Under the pieces are notes generated by a model. The model saw only the letters and a list, made by a program, of their open reading frames with translations. It did no database searches and had not been told where the DNA came from. This document shows positions 1-9,140 of a stretch of 64,000 nt of DNA, one piece after another. Made by a program: the position numbers and the translations under genes. The DNA lies in assembly GCF_036287215.1 (NCBI RefSeq), contig NZ_CP142860.1, positions 2,542,001 to 2,606,000 on the forward strand. Direction: 5' to 3'. The DNA comes from Caproiciproducens sp. CPB-2. GTDB taxonomy: Bacteria; Bacillota; Clostridia; Oscillospirales; Acutalibacteraceae. The first letter of the stretch is position 1, and each line of letters opens with the position of its first letter.

Positions 1-396
1 AATGCCCGCCGTGGATTTCAGAAAATCGATATGCGTAAAATCGTCCAGATTGATCAAAGCGCCAAGCTTTTTTGCCAGCACAAATTCCTCGGGCGGCGTT
101 TCGTTGGACGAAAACATGATGTTCTGTCCGTGAAAACCCACCGCGTCGGAAAGCATCAGCTCTGTCAGCGAGGAACAGTCGACCCCGCAGCCCTCTTCCT
201 TCATGATTTTCAAAATGACCGGGTTGGGCGTTGCCTTCACCGCAAAATACTCACGGAAGCCGCTGTTCCACGCAAAAGCCTTCTGCAGTCTGCGCACGTT
301 TTCCCGGATCCCCTTTTCATCATAAAGATAAAACGGAGTCGGAAATTGGGCCGCGATCTTTTCAAGTTCTTCCTTATTTACGAAGGTGTTTTTCAA
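1..396 (-). CDS. lysA: Diaminopimelate decarboxylase, N-terminal part (cut by window edge)
   Basis: The first 132 codons of a PLP-dependent diaminopimelate decarboxylase, which converts meso-diaminopimelate to lysine and CO2 in the cytoplasm. Visible are the FYLYDE start of the alanine-racemase-like barrel and the PLP-lysine motif YFAVKA, followed by CGVDCSS. The rest runs off the left edge. The start is taken as TTG at 396, because GGGAG lies 10 bases upstream inside the last codons of the TrmB-type gene. The gap between the two genes is 7 bases, so they are probably co-transcribed and translationally coupled. Family assignment is firm from the motifs; the start codon is inferred. Confidence 0.85.
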   Translation of the reverse strand, partial: MKNTFVNKEELEKIAAQFPTPFYLYDEKGIRENVRRLQKAFAWNSGFREYFAVKATPNPVILKIMKEEGCGVDCSSLTELMLSDAVGFHGQNIMFSSNETPPEEFVLAKKLGALINLDDFTHIDFLKSTAGI

Positions 397-403
397 AACA
401 GTT

Positions 404-1099
404 TCAGCTCCCTTTCGTTACGGTAATCAATGTGATTTCATTTTTCAGCGCCTCTTTGAAAAGCTCAACCAGATTGCGCTTTTGAGAATACAGGCAGGTG
501 GACTCGGAACCCGCGGCGATATCGCCGGTCAAAACGCTTTTGGAATCGGCAATCAGGCGAATCTGATGCCGCTCGGTTTTCGTGTGGTACACCAGCGTGC
601 CCTCCAGATCAAACGGAGGGTCGGTGATGATGACGACCTTCAGCCCCCGGCGCAAAGCCGAACAGAGCTGCGGCAGAAGCAAAGAAAGCGTCTGTTCGGA
701 CACGGCAAGGTAAATACGCTCTTTCGCCGCGTCGATCATGTTTTTCATTTTATCCATGATGTTGGTCTCGCCCTTGACGGTGATGTACCCCTCCCCGGCT
801 TCCCTGCGCCTGGGCGCCGCCCCCACCAGCAGCTCCCGGTATTCCTGCATGCGCCGGATACGGTTGCTGCAGAATTCCTCGACCGGAACGGGAAGATAAT
901 GGGTGGCCGTGTCTTCCTCCACAAGGGCCGCGCCTTTTTCAACCAGACCGGCCAGCGCCGTATAGGTATTGGAACGGGATATGCCGGACGCTTTCGCGGC
1001 CTCATATCCCGTCAGTTTTCCTTCGGAGCAGAGCAGAAGATACAGGGCCGATTCCTGCCGTGTAAGATTGTAATATCCCAGCAGTTCCACCAGATCCAT
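404..1099 (-). CDS. TrmB-family transcriptional regulator
   Basis: 231 residues. An N-terminal winged helix (about 1-75, with LGYYNLTRQESALYLLL and GISRSNTYTALAGLVEKG) is followed by a coiled linker and a PLD-like effector domain (about 110-225), the usual TrmB architecture. Such proteins sense sugars or other small ligands and repress or activate nearby genes. It has a near-consensus promoter whose -10 is buried in a 10-bp inverted repeat, suggesting autoregulation. It lies directly upstream of lysA, so lysine synthesis may be part of its output. The ligand cannot be read from the sequence. Confidence 0.8.
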   Translation of the reverse strand: MDLVELLGYYNLTRQESALYLLLCSEGKLTGYEAAKASGISRSNTYTALAGLVEKGAALVEEDTATHYLPVPVEEFCSNRIRRMQEYRELLVGAAPRRREAGEGYITVKGETNIMDKMKNMIDAAKERIYLAVSEQTLSLLLPQLCSALRRGLKVVIITDPPFDLEGTLVYHTKTERHQIRLIADSKSVLTGDIAAGSESTCLYSQKRNLVELFKEALKNEITLITVTKGS

Positions 1100-1112
1100 C
1101 GTGCCGCCCCCT

Positions 1113-1142
1113 GTATAGTGTTTCTCTATAGGAACACTATAC
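1113..1142 (-). promoter_or_regulatory. Perfect inverted repeat, probable TrmB operator
   Basis: GTATAGTGTT (1113-1122) and AACACTATAC (1133-1142) form a perfect 10-bp inverted repeat with a 10-base spacer, 14 bases upstream of the regulator start. It covers the -10 box and the expected transcription start, so binding would block initiation. The repeat is seen; its function is inferred. Confidence 0.65.
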
Positions 1143-1164
1143 GATATTTATCATCATTTGTCAA
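1136..1164 (-). promoter_or_regulatory. Sigma-A promoter of the TrmB-type gene
   Basis: TTGACA (1164-1159), a 17-base spacer and TATAGT (1141-1136) on the minus strand. The -35 hexamer starts on the base after the chemoreceptor stop codon. Confidence 0.7.
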
Positions 1165-2940
1165 TTAATATTTCTGGCCCGCCGCCTCCGCCGTCAGGTC
1201 TGAAAGATTTTTTTCAGCTTTCGCGCCGGTTTCCGGGCCTCCTTCGATCACCGTGAACTTTCTCTTTTTCAGCTGAAAAGCGCCGACCAGCTTCCTGAGC
1301 ATATCCGCCTGTGCGGACAGTTCTTCGCTCGCCGCCGCGCTTTCCTCCGCCGTGGCGGAATTCGTCTGAACGACCGCGGAAACCTGATCCACGCCGGTTG
1401 TAATCTGTTCGATCGCGGCGGCCTGATCGGAAGAGGCCATATCGATTTTGACGATCGTTTCTCCCACAAGCCCCACCTTGGCCGCGATCTCATTCAGTTC
1501 TTTCGCCGTACGCCCGGCGATAGCGGTTCCGTTTTTCACGCTCTGGATGGAACCCTCGATCAGGCTGGTGGTCTGCTTGGCCGCGTTGGCGGACTTGCTT
1601 GCCAGATTCCGCACCTCGTCGGCCACCACGGCAAACCCTTTTCCGGCGCTGCCGGCCCTTGCCGCTTCCACGGCGGCGTTCAGGGCAAGGATATTGGTCT
1701 GGAACGCAATGTCGTCGATCACCTTGATGATTTTTCCGATCTCACTGGAAGTATTGCTGATTTCTTCCATGGAAGAGAGCATCTGCCGCATCTGTTCGTT
1801 GCCCTGTTCTACCTGTGCGACGGTATCTTTTACGTAACCCGCCATTACCCTGACATTATCCGCCGTCTCGCTGACTTTTCCGGAAACCTCGGTAACGGAG
1901 GCCGCCAGCTCTTCCACGGAGCTTGCCTGCTCTGTCGCGCCCTGCGCAAGCTCCTGAGAACCGTCGGAAACCTGGGCCGCTCCGCTGTTGACCTGTTCCG
2001 CAGAGGTATCGATGGCTGCGAGAGTATTGTTCAGCTCGTCGGAAATCTGCATCAGCGCCTGTTTGATCGGAGCAAAATCCCCCGCATATTCCTGTGTAAT
2101 ATCCGCGGTCATATCCCCCTTTGCCATACGTCCCAGCTTGTCCGAAATATCCGCGACATACAGCTTAAGGGTCCCGGCGGCCGACTGCAGCGACCGGGCA
2201 AGAGAACCGATTTCATCTCTGGAGGAATAGGTAACATCTACGTCAAGCTTTCCCTGCGCGATGCTCTCGGCGGCGACGGCCATTTCATTGACCGGCCTGC
2301 TCAACTTCCGGGCCAGCCAGAAGCCCCAGCCGCCGGAAACGAAGACTCCGAAAAGAATAATTACAATCATCATGAGCATCATCGTATCCCCAAGCTGCTG
2401 ATTGGCATCGTGGTTCGCCTTTGCGTTACTGACCCGATTCTGCATGCACTGAGTGTAATTATCGGTCACCTTGATGTTGATTTCCATCAGCTTTTTCAGG
2501 TTGGTCATGGCTTCACCGATATTCTTCCGCCCGGTTTCCTGAACGATGGCTTCAAAGGTCGGCCAGAATTCCTCGTCAAACATGGTTTTCGTCTGGGCAA
2601 ACAGCTCTTTCGTAGCCGCCGTCGAAATAGTCGGTTCATACTGTTCAACCGCATTGTCATATTGCTTTTTATATTTTTCGGTATTTGTGACAATGGTTTT
2701 TAGCTCTTCCTGATCGTCATAGTACAATATATAATCTCTGGACAGTCCTCTTAAACGGTCGAGATTCAAAAGGATATCCGACATAACCGGCAGCGGCGCG
2801 GTCTGCTGCTCAAAGAGCTTTGTACTGGAAGCTTCCATTTGCCGCATACTGTAAATGCCGGCGGCGCCGACAATGACCGTAATCAAGGATATCGCCAGAA
2901 ACGACAGGATCAGCTTATTTGCGATTTTAAGATTTTTCAT
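1165..2940 (-). CDS. Methyl-accepting chemotaxis protein (4HB sensor, HAMP)
   Basis: 591 residues. A short cytoplasmic start, TM1 at about 10-30, a four-helix-bundle extracytoplasmic sensor (about 31-183), TM2 (about 184-207), HAMP (about 208-262), and a cytoplasmic signalling domain whose hairpin tip [15 protein letters not shown] is intact. It would cluster with CheA/CheW and control flagellar rotation. An upstream in-frame ATG at 2967 has no good ribosome site, whereas GGAG lies 8 bases before the ATG at 2940, which gives the usual [11 protein letters not shown] start. A sigma-D-like promoter precedes it. A second receptor ends the window at 63.2 kb, but no flagellar genes are here. Confidence 0.92.
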   Translation of the reverse strand: MKNLKIANKLILSFLAISLITVIVGAAGIYSMRQMEASSTKLFEQQTAPLPVMSDILLNLDRLRGLSRDYILYYDDQEELKTIVTNTEKYKKQYDNAVEQYEPTISTAATKELFAQTKTMFDEEFWPTFEAIVQETGRKNIGEAMTNLKKLMEINIKVTDNYTQCMQNRVSNAKANHDANQQLGDTMMLMMIVIILFGVFVSGGWGFWLARKLSRPVNEMAVAAESIAQGKLDVDVTYSSRDEIGSLARSLQSAAGTLKLYVADISDKLGRMAKGDMTADITQEYAGDFAPIKQALMQISDELNNTLAAIDTSAEQVNSGAAQVSDGSQELAQGATEQASSVEELAASVTEVSGKVSETADNVRVMAGYVKDTVAQVEQGNEQMRQMLSSMEEISNTSSEIGKIIKVIDDIAFQTNILALNAAVEAARAGSAGKGFAVVADEVRNLASKSANAAKQTTSLIEGSIQSVKNGTAIAGRTAKELNEIAAKVGLVGETIVKIDMASSDQAAAIEQITTGVDQVSAVVQTNSATAEESAAASEELSAQADMLRKLVGAFQLKKRKFTVIEGGPETGAKAEKNLSDLTAEAAGQKY

Positions 2941-3334
2941 AATTTTTCTCCATTTCTCATTCTCCATGCTGGACTCTTTTTACTATTCCGCTTTGTCCGG
3001 GTCCTGTACCCGTACTACTGCTGCCGCCCGGTTCTCCTTCCCGGACGCTTTCCCTCCACAGCAATGTTCTCCCCACCTGTTTTTCGTTTCTCCCCCCTTT
3101 CCAAAACGCAGCCGGCTGCCATTCCTCCATCTATGGCGCCGGTCACATTTTTGTCTGTTTTTTCGATTCGATCCATTCCACTTCTTCTTTTTAAATTATC
3201 GTCCTGAATATCAATTATATTTATATTTTTGTTTATTATTTTTTTAATCGATCATAATATATTTGTTTTACTTATATACAGTTTACCTTTTTTTACGGCA
3301 CAATTAAAATTCATAATGAAAGGAGTTGACTTCA
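2941..3334. other. Divergent control region between the chemoreceptor and the S24 repressor
   Basis: A gene-free stretch of about 390 bases. The part near the receptor (2950-3180) is its roughly 250-base leader, with no convincing ORF; the part near the repressor is very A/T-rich. It holds a sigma-D-like promoter for the receptor and, with low certainty, TTGTTT-N18-CATAAT for the repressor near 3230-3260. Nothing else was recognised. Confidence 0.5.
3196..3223 (-). promoter_or_regulatory. Sigma-D (FliA)-like promoter for the chemoreceptor
   Basis: On the minus strand TAAA (3223-3220), a 16-base spacer and GACGATAA (3203-3196), close to the motility-sigma consensus TAAA-N15-GCCGATAA. It lies about 250 bases upstream of the receptor start, so the leader would be long. 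The match is seen; use by the motility sigma factor is inferred. Confidence 0.5.
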
Positions 3335-3937
3335 TTGAATCGAATCAAAATACTAAGAATGAAAAATAAATTGAAGCAGCAAGAGCTATCCAAAATCATC
3401 AATGTCAGCCAGGCGTCCCTCTCCGGATACGAAAGCGGAAAGTACGAACCCGACAACAAAACCCTGCTGAACCTGGCGGCTTTTTTCGGCGTAACCACGG
3501 ATTATCTGCTGGGAAAGGACTCTGTTCCCGACCCGCCCGGCACCTCCAAAAAAATACCCGTGCTCCGGGGCCTCCGCGCGGAGAGGTCGGCCGAATCCGC
3601 GAAAGATGTGGTAGGATATGAGGAAATCAGCGAAGAAATGGCAAGACAGGGGGATTTTTTCGCAATCAAGATGCGGGGGGACAGTATGGAGCCGCGCATT
3701 CAGGACGGCGACACCGTGATCGTACAGATTCGCTCCGCGGTGGAAACCGGGGACATTGCGGTTGTTTCCATCAGAGGGGACGAAGCGACCATTAAAAAAA
3801 TAGCAAAATATGAAAGCGGGATCACCCTGATTCCCTATAACCCCAAATATGAACTGGTCTCCTTTTCAACGGAAGATCTAACCAGGCTGCCGGTCGTCAT
3901 TCTTGGCAAGGCGGTACAATTAAGAGGAAAGTGTTAG
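3335..3937 (+). CDS. XRE-family repressor with S24 (LexA/CI-like) peptidase domain
   Basis: 200 residues. The N-terminal helix-turn-helix (about 1-62, QQELSKIINVSQASLSGYES) is followed by a linker and a C-terminal S24 domain (about 75-198). The S24 serine is in MRGDSMEP and the lysine in ATIKKI, the same serine-lysine dyad as LexA and phage CI repressors. The TTG at 3335 is preferred over the TTG at 3326, because AAAGGAG ends at 3325, nine bases before 3335. No obvious Ala-Gly or Cys-Gly cleavage site is visible in the linker, so self-cleavage is uncertain. There are no phage genes nearby, so it is probably a stand-alone stress or phase regulator. Target unknown. Confidence 0.85.
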   Translation: MNRIKILRMKNKLKQQELSKIINVSQASLSGYESGKYEPDNKTLLNLAAFFGVTTDYLLGKDSVPDPPGTSKKIPVLRGLRAERSAESAKDVVGYEEISEEMARQGDFFAIKMRGDSMEPRIQDGDTVIVQIRSAVETGDIAVVSIRGDEATIKKIAKYESGITLIPYNPKYELVSFSTEDLTRLPVVILGKAVQLRGKC

Positions 3938-3964
3938 GGAATGCGGAAAAATCATATAGTAACG

Positions 3965-3998
3965 CCGCATTGGCCCGCAGCCGGTGCGGTATTTTATT
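3965..3998 (+). terminator. Terminator after the S24 repressor
   Basis: CCGCATTGGC (3965-3974) pairs with GCCGGTGCGG (3980-3989), 10 bp with two wobble pairs and a 5-base loop, followed by TATTTTATT. Confidence 0.65.
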
Positions 3999-4010
3999 GC
4001 CGTTCTTATA

Positions 4011-4056
4011 GACATCAGACATCCTTATTGAAATAGGATGTCTTTTGCGGTATAAT
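4011..4056 (+). promoter_or_regulatory. Promoter and palindrome upstream of the FadR-type gene
   Basis: TTGAAA (4028-4033), 17 bases, TATAAT (4051-4056). A 9-bp inverted repeat AGACATCCT/AGGATGTCT (4017-4025 and 4035-4043) overlaps the -35 and spacer, and a direct GACATC repeat sits just before it (4011-4024). A very similar GACATnAGACATC block occurs in the ilvD promoter, which points to a shared operator, probably for the FadR-type protein itself. Confidence 0.6.
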
Positions 4057-4092
4057 CATGCTGAGAACATCAGAAATGCGGAGGAATCGGCA

Positions 4093-4779
4093 ATGAAGAC
4101 AAAAGAAAAAAGCCTTGCGGAAAATATCGCGGACGATATTGTCGCAAGGATCACCATTGATAAAAAATATTCGGTCGGAGACAAGCTGCCCAATGAAAAC
4201 GAGCTGTCCGCCGACTTAAAGGTCAGCCGGACCACCCTGCGGGAAGCGATCCGTATTTTGGTGGCGCACAGCATATTGGAAATCCGCCGCGGAAAGGGCA
4301 CCTATGTCAAAGACAATCAGGCCATGGACCGGGGAATCGACCTGAACACGCTTTCCGCTTTCCCGATGGATGTGAAGGACCTGTATGAAATGCGCCTGAT
4401 CTTTGAGCCGCAGTCCGCCTACCTTGCCGCTAAAAGGGCCTCCGGCAAGGAACTGGAGCGCATTCTGCACTACGGCAGGCTGGAGGAAGACCTGATTTTA
4501 AAGAAGCAGGACCGGACGGAGATAGAACAGGCCTTTCACAAGTCCATCGCAAAGGCGACCCACAACGAATTTATGAACCGCCTGATGCCCATCCTGTATC
4601 AGGCCATCGGCAAGGGCGTGATTTTGTCCAACGCCAGAGAAGAGATCGTGCGGAACACGCTGAACGATCACCGCATGATTATGGAATTTTTATCGAAGCG
4701 GGACGCATTGGGCGCAAAGACCGCCATGGAACTGCACATTATCCACGCGATGCGCGGGTTCGGCATCACGGAGGAATAA
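4093..4779 (+). CDS. GntR/FadR-family regulator (FCD domain)
   Basis: 228 residues. A GntR winged helix (about 10-75, YSVGDKLPNENELSADLKVSRTTLREAIRIL) is followed by an all-helical FCD ligand domain (about 95-220) with the metal-binding type residues of EMRLIFEP, FHKSIAKATHN and DHRMIMEF. It reads in the direction of ilvD, 135 bases upstream of it, and both promoters share a GACATnAGACATC block, so ilvD is the likely target. FCD ligands are usually organic or sugar acids. The upstream ATG at 4045 would fall inside the -10 box; ATG 4093 has GGAGG at the right distance. Confidence 0.85.
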   Translation: MKTKEKSLAENIADDIVARITIDKKYSVGDKLPNENELSADLKVSRTTLREAIRILVAHSILEIRRGKGTYVKDNQAMDRGIDLNTLSAFPMDVKDLYEMRLIFEPQSAYLAAKRASGKELERILHYGRLEEDLILKKQDRTEIEQAFHKSIAKATHNEFMNRLMPILYQAIGKGVILSNAREEIVRNTLNDHRMIMEFLSKRDALGAKTAMELHIIHAMRGFGITEE

Positions 4780-4808
4780 AAAGCGGGATAAATAGTATTT
4801 TTTATTAA

Positions 4809-4837
4809 TTGACATAAGACATCATACAATATATAAT
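4809..4837 (+). promoter_or_regulatory. Consensus sigma-A promoter of ilvD
   Basis: TTGACA (4809-4814), 17 bases, TATAAT (4832-4837), an exact consensus. The GACATAAGACATC block (4811-4823) runs from the -35 into the spacer and repeats the block at the FadR-type promoter, so this strong promoter is probably repressor-controlled. Confidence 0.75.
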
Positions 4838-4914
4838 AAATTATACAACTACGGCGGCCGGAACCACCCTGCTTCGGCTCGCTGCTGTCAATCAAAGAGT
4901 GAGGTGCTTGTAAA

Positions 4915-6570
4915 ATGAACAGTGATGCAGTAACCAAAAGCGTACCGCAGCGCGCGCTGTTTCACGCGCTGGGTTTCACCAATGAGGAATTGGAGCGTCC
5001 GATCATCGGAATCGTCAGCTCGCAGAATGAGATCGTTCCGGGGCATATGAATCTGGACAAAATCGTGGAAGCCGTCAAAACGGGCGTTTCCATAGCGGGG
5101 GGAACCCCGATCGTATTCCCGGCCATTGCGGTCTGCGACGGCCTTGCCATGGGGCACCGCGGAATGAAGTATTCACTGATTACAAGGGAGCTGATCGCCG
5201 ACTCGACCGAGGCGATGGCTCTTGCACACGCCTTTGACGCGCTGGTGATGGTGCCGAACTGCGACAAGAACGTGCCCGGCCTGCTGATGGCGGCGGCGCG
5301 CCTCAACATACCCACGATCTTTGTCAGCGGCGGGCCGATGCTCGCCGGACTGGTGGACGGCCAGAAAACCAGCTTTTCCAGCGTTTCAGAAGCTTCCGGA
5401 GCGTACCGCGCCGGGAAAATCACAAAGGAAAAGCTGCTGGAATTTGAAAACAAGGTCTGCCCCACCTGCGGCTCCTGCTCCGGCATGTACACGGCAAACA
5501 GCATGAACTGCCTGACGGAGGCCCTCGGAATGGGGTTAAGGGGCAACGGGACCATCCCCGCCGTTTACTCGCAGCGCCTTCAGCTCGCCAAACACGCGGG
5601 CATGCAGATTATGGAGCTGCTGAAAAAGAACATCCGCCCCAGGGACATCATGACGGAGGACGCGTTCAAAAACGCGCTCACCATCGATATGGCGCTGGGC
5701 TGCAGCACCAACAGCATGCTGCACCTGCCGGCCATCGCGCACGAATGCGGCATCTCCATCGATCTGAACATTGCGAACGAGATCAGCGACAAAACGCCGA
5801 ACCTCTGCCATCTTGCCCCGGCGGGACATACCTACATGGAGGATTTGAATATCGCGGGCGGCGTGTACGCCGTGATGAATGAGATCAGCAAGCTCGGCCT
5901 GCTCAAAACCGACCTGATGACCTGCACGGGCAAAACGGTCGGGGAAAACATTGCGGACTGCCCCGTTCTGGACTACGGCGTAATTCGCTCCGTGGAAAAT
6001 CCGTACAGCAAAACCGGCGGCATCGCCGTGCTGAAAGGCAATCTGGCCCCCGACGCCTGCGTGGTCAAGCGCTCCGCGGTCGCTCCCGAAATGCTGAAGC
6101 ACGAAGGCCCCGCCAGGGTGTTTGACTGTGAAGAGGACGCGATCGAGGCGATCACCTCCGGGAAAATCGTGGCGGGCGATGTCGTCGTCATCCGGTACGA
6201 AGGCCCCAAGGGCGGCCCGGGCATGAGGGAAATGCTGAATCCGACCTCCGCCATTATGGGAAGCGGTCTGGGCGGAAGCGTCGCCCTGATTACGGACGGC
6301 CGTTTCAGCGGCGCGACCAGAGGCGCGGCGATCGGGCACGTTTCACCGGAAGCCGCTGTGGGCGGAAATATCGCGCTGGTTGAGGAAGGCGACATCATCA
6401 GAATCGACATTATGGCGAACACCATCGATTTTGTTGTCAGCGACGAAGAACTGAAAAAGCGCAGGGAAAACTGGAAGCCGAGAGCTCCCCGTATCACGGA
6501 GGGCTGCCTTTCCAGATACGCCGCTTTGGTCACCTCTGCAAACAGGGGCGCCGTTCTGGAACTGAAATAA
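4915..6570 (+). CDS. ilvD: Dihydroxy-acid dehydratase
   Basis: 551 residues, full length for the IlvD/Edd family. It dehydrates 2,3-dihydroxy-isovalerate or -methylvalerate to the 2-oxo acids of valine and isoleucine synthesis. The Fe-S ligating motifs are present: [14 protein letters not shown] and [19 protein letters not shown], plus the C-terminal [14 protein letters not shown] segment ([20 protein letters not shown]). No other ilv or leu gene is beside it, and the upstream FadR-type regulator is more typical of sugar-acid catabolism, so a sugar-acid dehydratase role was considered. The motifs nevertheless look like clostridial IlvD. It ends before a strong terminator, so it is monocistronic. 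Confidence 0.88.
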   Translation: MNSDAVTKSVPQRALFHALGFTNEELERPIIGIVSSQNEIVPGHMNLDKIVEAVKTGVSIAGGTPIVFPAIAVCDGLAMGHRGMKYSLITRELIADSTEAMALAHAFDALVMVPNCDKNVPGLLMAAARLNIPTIFVSGGPMLAGLVDGQKTSFSSVSEASGAYRAGKITKEKLLEFENKVCPTCGSCSGMYTANSMNCLTEALGMGLRGNGTIPAVYSQRLQLAKHAGMQIMELLKKNIRPRDIMTEDAFKNALTIDMALGCSTNSMLHLPAIAHECGISIDLNIANEISDKTPNLCHLAPAGHTYMEDLNIAGGVYAVMNEISKLGLLKTDLMTCTGKTVGENIADCPVLDYGVIRSVENPYSKTGGIAVLKGNLAPDACVVKRSAVAPEMLKHEGPARVFDCEEDAIEAITSGKIVAGDVVVIRYEGPKGGPGMREMLNPTSAIMGSGLGGSVALITDGRFSGATRGAAIGHVSPEAAVGGNIALVEEGDIIRIDIMANTIDFVVSDEELKKRRENWKPRAPRITEGCLSRYAALVTSANRGAVLELK

Positions 6571-6585
6571 AGAACCATGCGAACT

Positions 6586-6627
6586 GCGGCCGTCAACGGA
6601 TTAAATCCGTTGACGGCCGCTTTTGTT
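6586..6627 (+). terminator. Strong terminator after ilvD
   Basis: A perfect 16-bp stem (6586-6601 with 6605-6620) containing GCGGCCGTCAACGGAT, a 3-base loop, then TTTTGTTT. Confidence 0.9.
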
Positions 6628-6698
6628 TCAGGCCGGAATCCCCCCGCTATCAGAATATGCGGGTAAGGGTTCCTCTGTTCCTGTATTTTCAGACTTTT

Positions 6699-7427
6699 TT
6701 AAACAAGGTCCAGCGTATTGATATTCAGGCGATAGGTCACGTCCTTGCGCTCCACAATCACCGTAAATTTTTCTTTCAGCTGATCGTCGTTCTCAATGTG
6801 GGAAAGCAGTTCGCGCGTGGGATTGACCGCAACCGGGTTCCCGACGAGCTGCAGCATGGAATAATCGCCGTTGGTGTCGCCGTAGGCATAGCTCAGGGAC
6901 AGATCGATATTGTGCTTTTCCGCCATTTCCAGAACCGCCTTGCGCTTGCTCTGGGAATCCCACATCGGGATGATTTCCCCGTTGTAGGTACCGTTCTTTC
7001 CGACCTGATAAATGGTTCCCCGGTAATCGTCCATGCCGTACATCCGGGAAACCTCGCTGACCAGCTCGATCGGCGAACCGGAAATCGCGATGACGACATG
7101 GCCCTGCTTCTTATGCCACCGGATCCGTTCCCGCGAATAAGTATATACGCGCTCTCCCTTTTGCTCGATCACCTTTTTCGCGATATAGGCAATGTGAAAA
7201 GCGCTGGTGTTTTTGACGGTCTCCGTGTAGATATCCACCATTTTTTGCAGGTAAATATCGTAATCGCCCACGCGTTTGTCCCATCTGGTAAAAGCGGGCT
7301 CGACCTCGTTGTCCCATTTGCTGTTGTCGATCAGCTCGTATTTAATCATTTTCTTGAACATTTCGCTGATGAGACCTTCCCGGGAGATGGTCCCGTCAAT
7401 ATCAAAAAAAGCTGCGATTCTTTTCAT
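6699..7427 (-). CDS. HAD-superfamily phosphatase (SerB-like, subclass IB)
   Basis: 242 residues. Motif I is FFDIDGT (nucleophile D9, acid D11), motif II is the serine of AISGS, the lysine is in SKRKAV and motif III is YGDTNGD, all as in HAD-IB hydrolases such as phosphoserine phosphatase. A helical cap lies between motifs I and II. The substrate is probably a small phosphorylated metabolite; phosphoserine is possible but no serine-pathway genes are beside it. It follows the GNAT and msrAB genes on the same strand with gaps of about 40-50 bases, so a three-gene operon is plausible. The start has AAAGGAGG at good spacing. Confidence 0.8.
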   Translation of the reverse strand: MKRIAAFFDIDGTISREGLISEMFKKMIKYELIDNSKWDNEVEPAFTRWDKRVGDYDIYLQKMVDIYTETVKNTSAFHIAYIAKKVIEQKGERVYTYSRERIRWHKKQGHVVIAISGSPIELVSEVSRMYGMDDYRGTIYQVGKNGTYNGEIIPMWDSQSKRKAVLEMAEKHNIDLSLSYAYGDTNGDYSMLQLVGNPVAVNPTRELLSHIENDDQLKEKFTVIVERKDVTYRLNINTLDLV

Positions 7428-7468
7428 GATGAATCCTCCTTTCCGAGTCCGTATCAGAATACCACAGC

Positions 7469-7978
7469 TCAGTCGTTCCTGATCCTTGCCATTATGTACT
7501 CGTCGGCGTACTGCCCCCGGCGGATCGCCGCCTTCCGTTTGACGCCCTCCCGCACAAAGCCCATCTTCTCATAAAGCCGGATGGCCTTCTCGTTGTCCGT
7601 GTAGACCGTAAGCTCCACCCGGACCAGCATCAGCCAGTTGTCCGCCAGGTCGAGCACGCCTTCCATCAGCTTTTGGCCCACACCCATTCCCTGATACGCT
7701 TTGTGCACCATGATGCCGATTCCCGCCGAGTGGCGCATGCGCGGGCTTGCGTAAACGTTCAGGCCCGCGCAGCCGATGACTTTTTCCTTTCCGTTTTCAT
7801 CCGTTATGACCGCGACAAATTCATGGGCATTGCCGTCCATATTGGAAATGAATCGTTCATTGTTCGATACGGTTTCGGACGGAATGCCGAGAATGTTTTC
7901 CATTACTCCGCTCATGCGCCGGATTTCATTGATATCCGGCGCGTCCTTCAAACAAATCGGGCGAATGGCAAATTCCAT
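7469..7978 (-). CDS. GNAT-family N-acetyltransferase
   Basis: 169 residues. The acetyl-CoA binding motif A is GIGIMVHKAYQGMGVGQKLM (about 98-117), followed by the beta-strand and NEKAIRLYEKMGFVREG typical of RimI/YhhY-like enzymes. It transfers acetyl from acetyl-CoA to an amine; the acceptor cannot be read from the sequence. It has a GGAGGG ribosome site and sits between msrAB and the HAD phosphatase in a likely operon. Confidence 0.8.
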   Translation of the reverse strand: MEFAIRPICLKDAPDINEIRRMSGVMENILGIPSETVSNNERFISNMDGNAHEFVAVITDENGKEKVIGCAGLNVYASPRMRHSAGIGIMVHKAYQGMGVGQKLMEGVLDLADNWLMLVRVELTVYTDNEKAIRLYEKMGFVREGVKRKAAIRRGQYADEYIMARIRND

Positions 7979-8029
7979 ACCAATCCCTCCTCTTTTATAT
8001 TTTCAGCTTTCTATGCGGCTGAAAACGCG

Positions 8030-9046
8030 TTATTCTTCTATCAGCTTTATAAACTGCCCGTATCCCTGTTCTTCCATCTCCTGAAGCGGAATAAAGCGGA
8101 GGGACGCGCTGTTGATACAGTAGCGCAGGCCGCCCTGCTCCTTCGGGCCGTCGGGAAAGACATGGCCAAGGTGGGAATCCCCGTGACGGCTGCGCACCTC
8201 GGTACGCACCATGGAATGGCTGGTATCCCGGTGCTCCGTCAGGGCGCCGGCGCGGATAGGTTTCGTAAAGCTGGGCCAGCCGCAGCCCGATTCAAACTGG
8301 TCGCTGGAAACGAAAAGGGGCTCTCCGGTCACGACGTCCACATAAATACCCTTTCTGCGGTTGTCCCAGTATTCGTTGTCGAACGGCGGTTCGGTGGCGT
8401 TCTGCTGCGTGACGCGATACTGCATTTCCGTAAGGGAAGCCTTCAGCTTCTCCGGCGACGGCTTTGGGTAAGCAGCCTTCCCGGCGGGCGGGGTCTGCTC
8501 CCGCAAGGAGGAAAAGTCCACATGGCAGTAGCCGCCCGGATTCTTTTCCAGATAATCCTGGTGGTACTCCTCCGCCGGATAGTAATTTTCCAGCCGGCCG
8601 ACTTCGACCGCGATCGGCGCGTTATATTTTTTCTGTTCCTTCGCGACAGATTCCCGGATCACCGGAAGATCCGCCTCATCCCGATAATAGATTCCCGTGC
8701 GGTACTGGGTGCCGATATCGTTTCCCTGACGGTTGACGCTGACAGGGTCGATGATTTTAAAATAGAAATTCAGCAGCGTCGGCAGGCCGGTCTTCTCCGG
8801 ATCATAGAGAATATGGACCGTTTCCGCGTGCCCGGTGACCTTCAGGTCATGGTAGGAAGGATTCGCCGTCCTGCCGTTCGCGTAGCCGACATCCGTTTTC
8901 GCCACGCCGTAGATGCGGGCAAAATAGGCCTGTACCCCCCAGAAACATCCGCCCGCAAGCCAGATTTCCTTAAATTTTCTGTTGCTGTAATCCGTTCCGG
9001 CATTCGGGTTGGCCGGAAGGCCGGACTGTACGCCATATTTCTGCAT
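8030..9046 (-). CDS. msrAB: Bifunctional methionine sulfoxide reductase MsrA-MsrB
   Basis: 338 residues, a fusion of MsrA (about 25-180; catalytic C34 in AGGCFWGVQ) and MsrB (about 200-325; catalytic C310 in [11 protein letters not shown], with GCGWPSF and [14 protein letters not shown]). It reduces both S- and R-sulfoxides of methionine in oxidised proteins, using thioredoxin. The MsrB half lacks the zinc-binding CXXC pairs of some family members. No signal peptide is seen, so it is cytoplasmic. It is probably the first gene of an operon with the GNAT and HAD genes, an oxidative-damage repair context. The start has AAAGGAAGG upstream. Confidence 0.93.
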   Translation of the reverse strand: MQKYGVQSGLPANPNAGTDYSNRKFKEIWLAGGCFWGVQAYFARIYGVAKTDVGYANGRTANPSYHDLKVTGHAETVHILYDPEKTGLPTLLNFYFKIIDPVSVNRQGNDIGTQYRTGIYYRDEADLPVIRESVAKEQKKYNAPIAVEVGRLENYYPAEEYHQDYLEKNPGGYCHVDFSSLREQTPPAGKAAYPKPSPEKLKASLTEMQYRVTQQNATEPPFDNEYWDNRRKGIYVDVVTGEPLFVSSDQFESGCGWPSFTKPIRAGALTEHRDTSHSMVRTEVRSRHGDSHLGHVFPDGPKEQGGLRYCINSASLRFIPLQEMEEQGYGQFIKLIEE

Positions 9047-9140
9047 AGGAACCTTCCTTTCGCTGTTAGGATTAAATTTCTTCTATTATAGATAGTATCA
9101 ACCGATTTGGCAAGGATTTTATCTTTTTCCCGACGGGAAT

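Noticed and set aside
3015..3176. A 53-codon minus-strand ORF in the chemoreceptor leader
   Set aside because: Composition is low-complexity (Gly/Arg/Lys/Glu), the ribosome site is poor and there is no recognisable fold; it is more likely untranslated leader.
3335..3937. The S24 repressor as a prophage remnant
   Set aside because: No integrase, Cro, structural or attachment sequences are nearby.
4915..6570. ilvD as 6-phosphogluconate or sugar-acid dehydratase
   Set aside because: The Fe-S motifs and length look like clostridial IlvD; the FadR-type neighbour is only suggestive, so it was kept as a remark.
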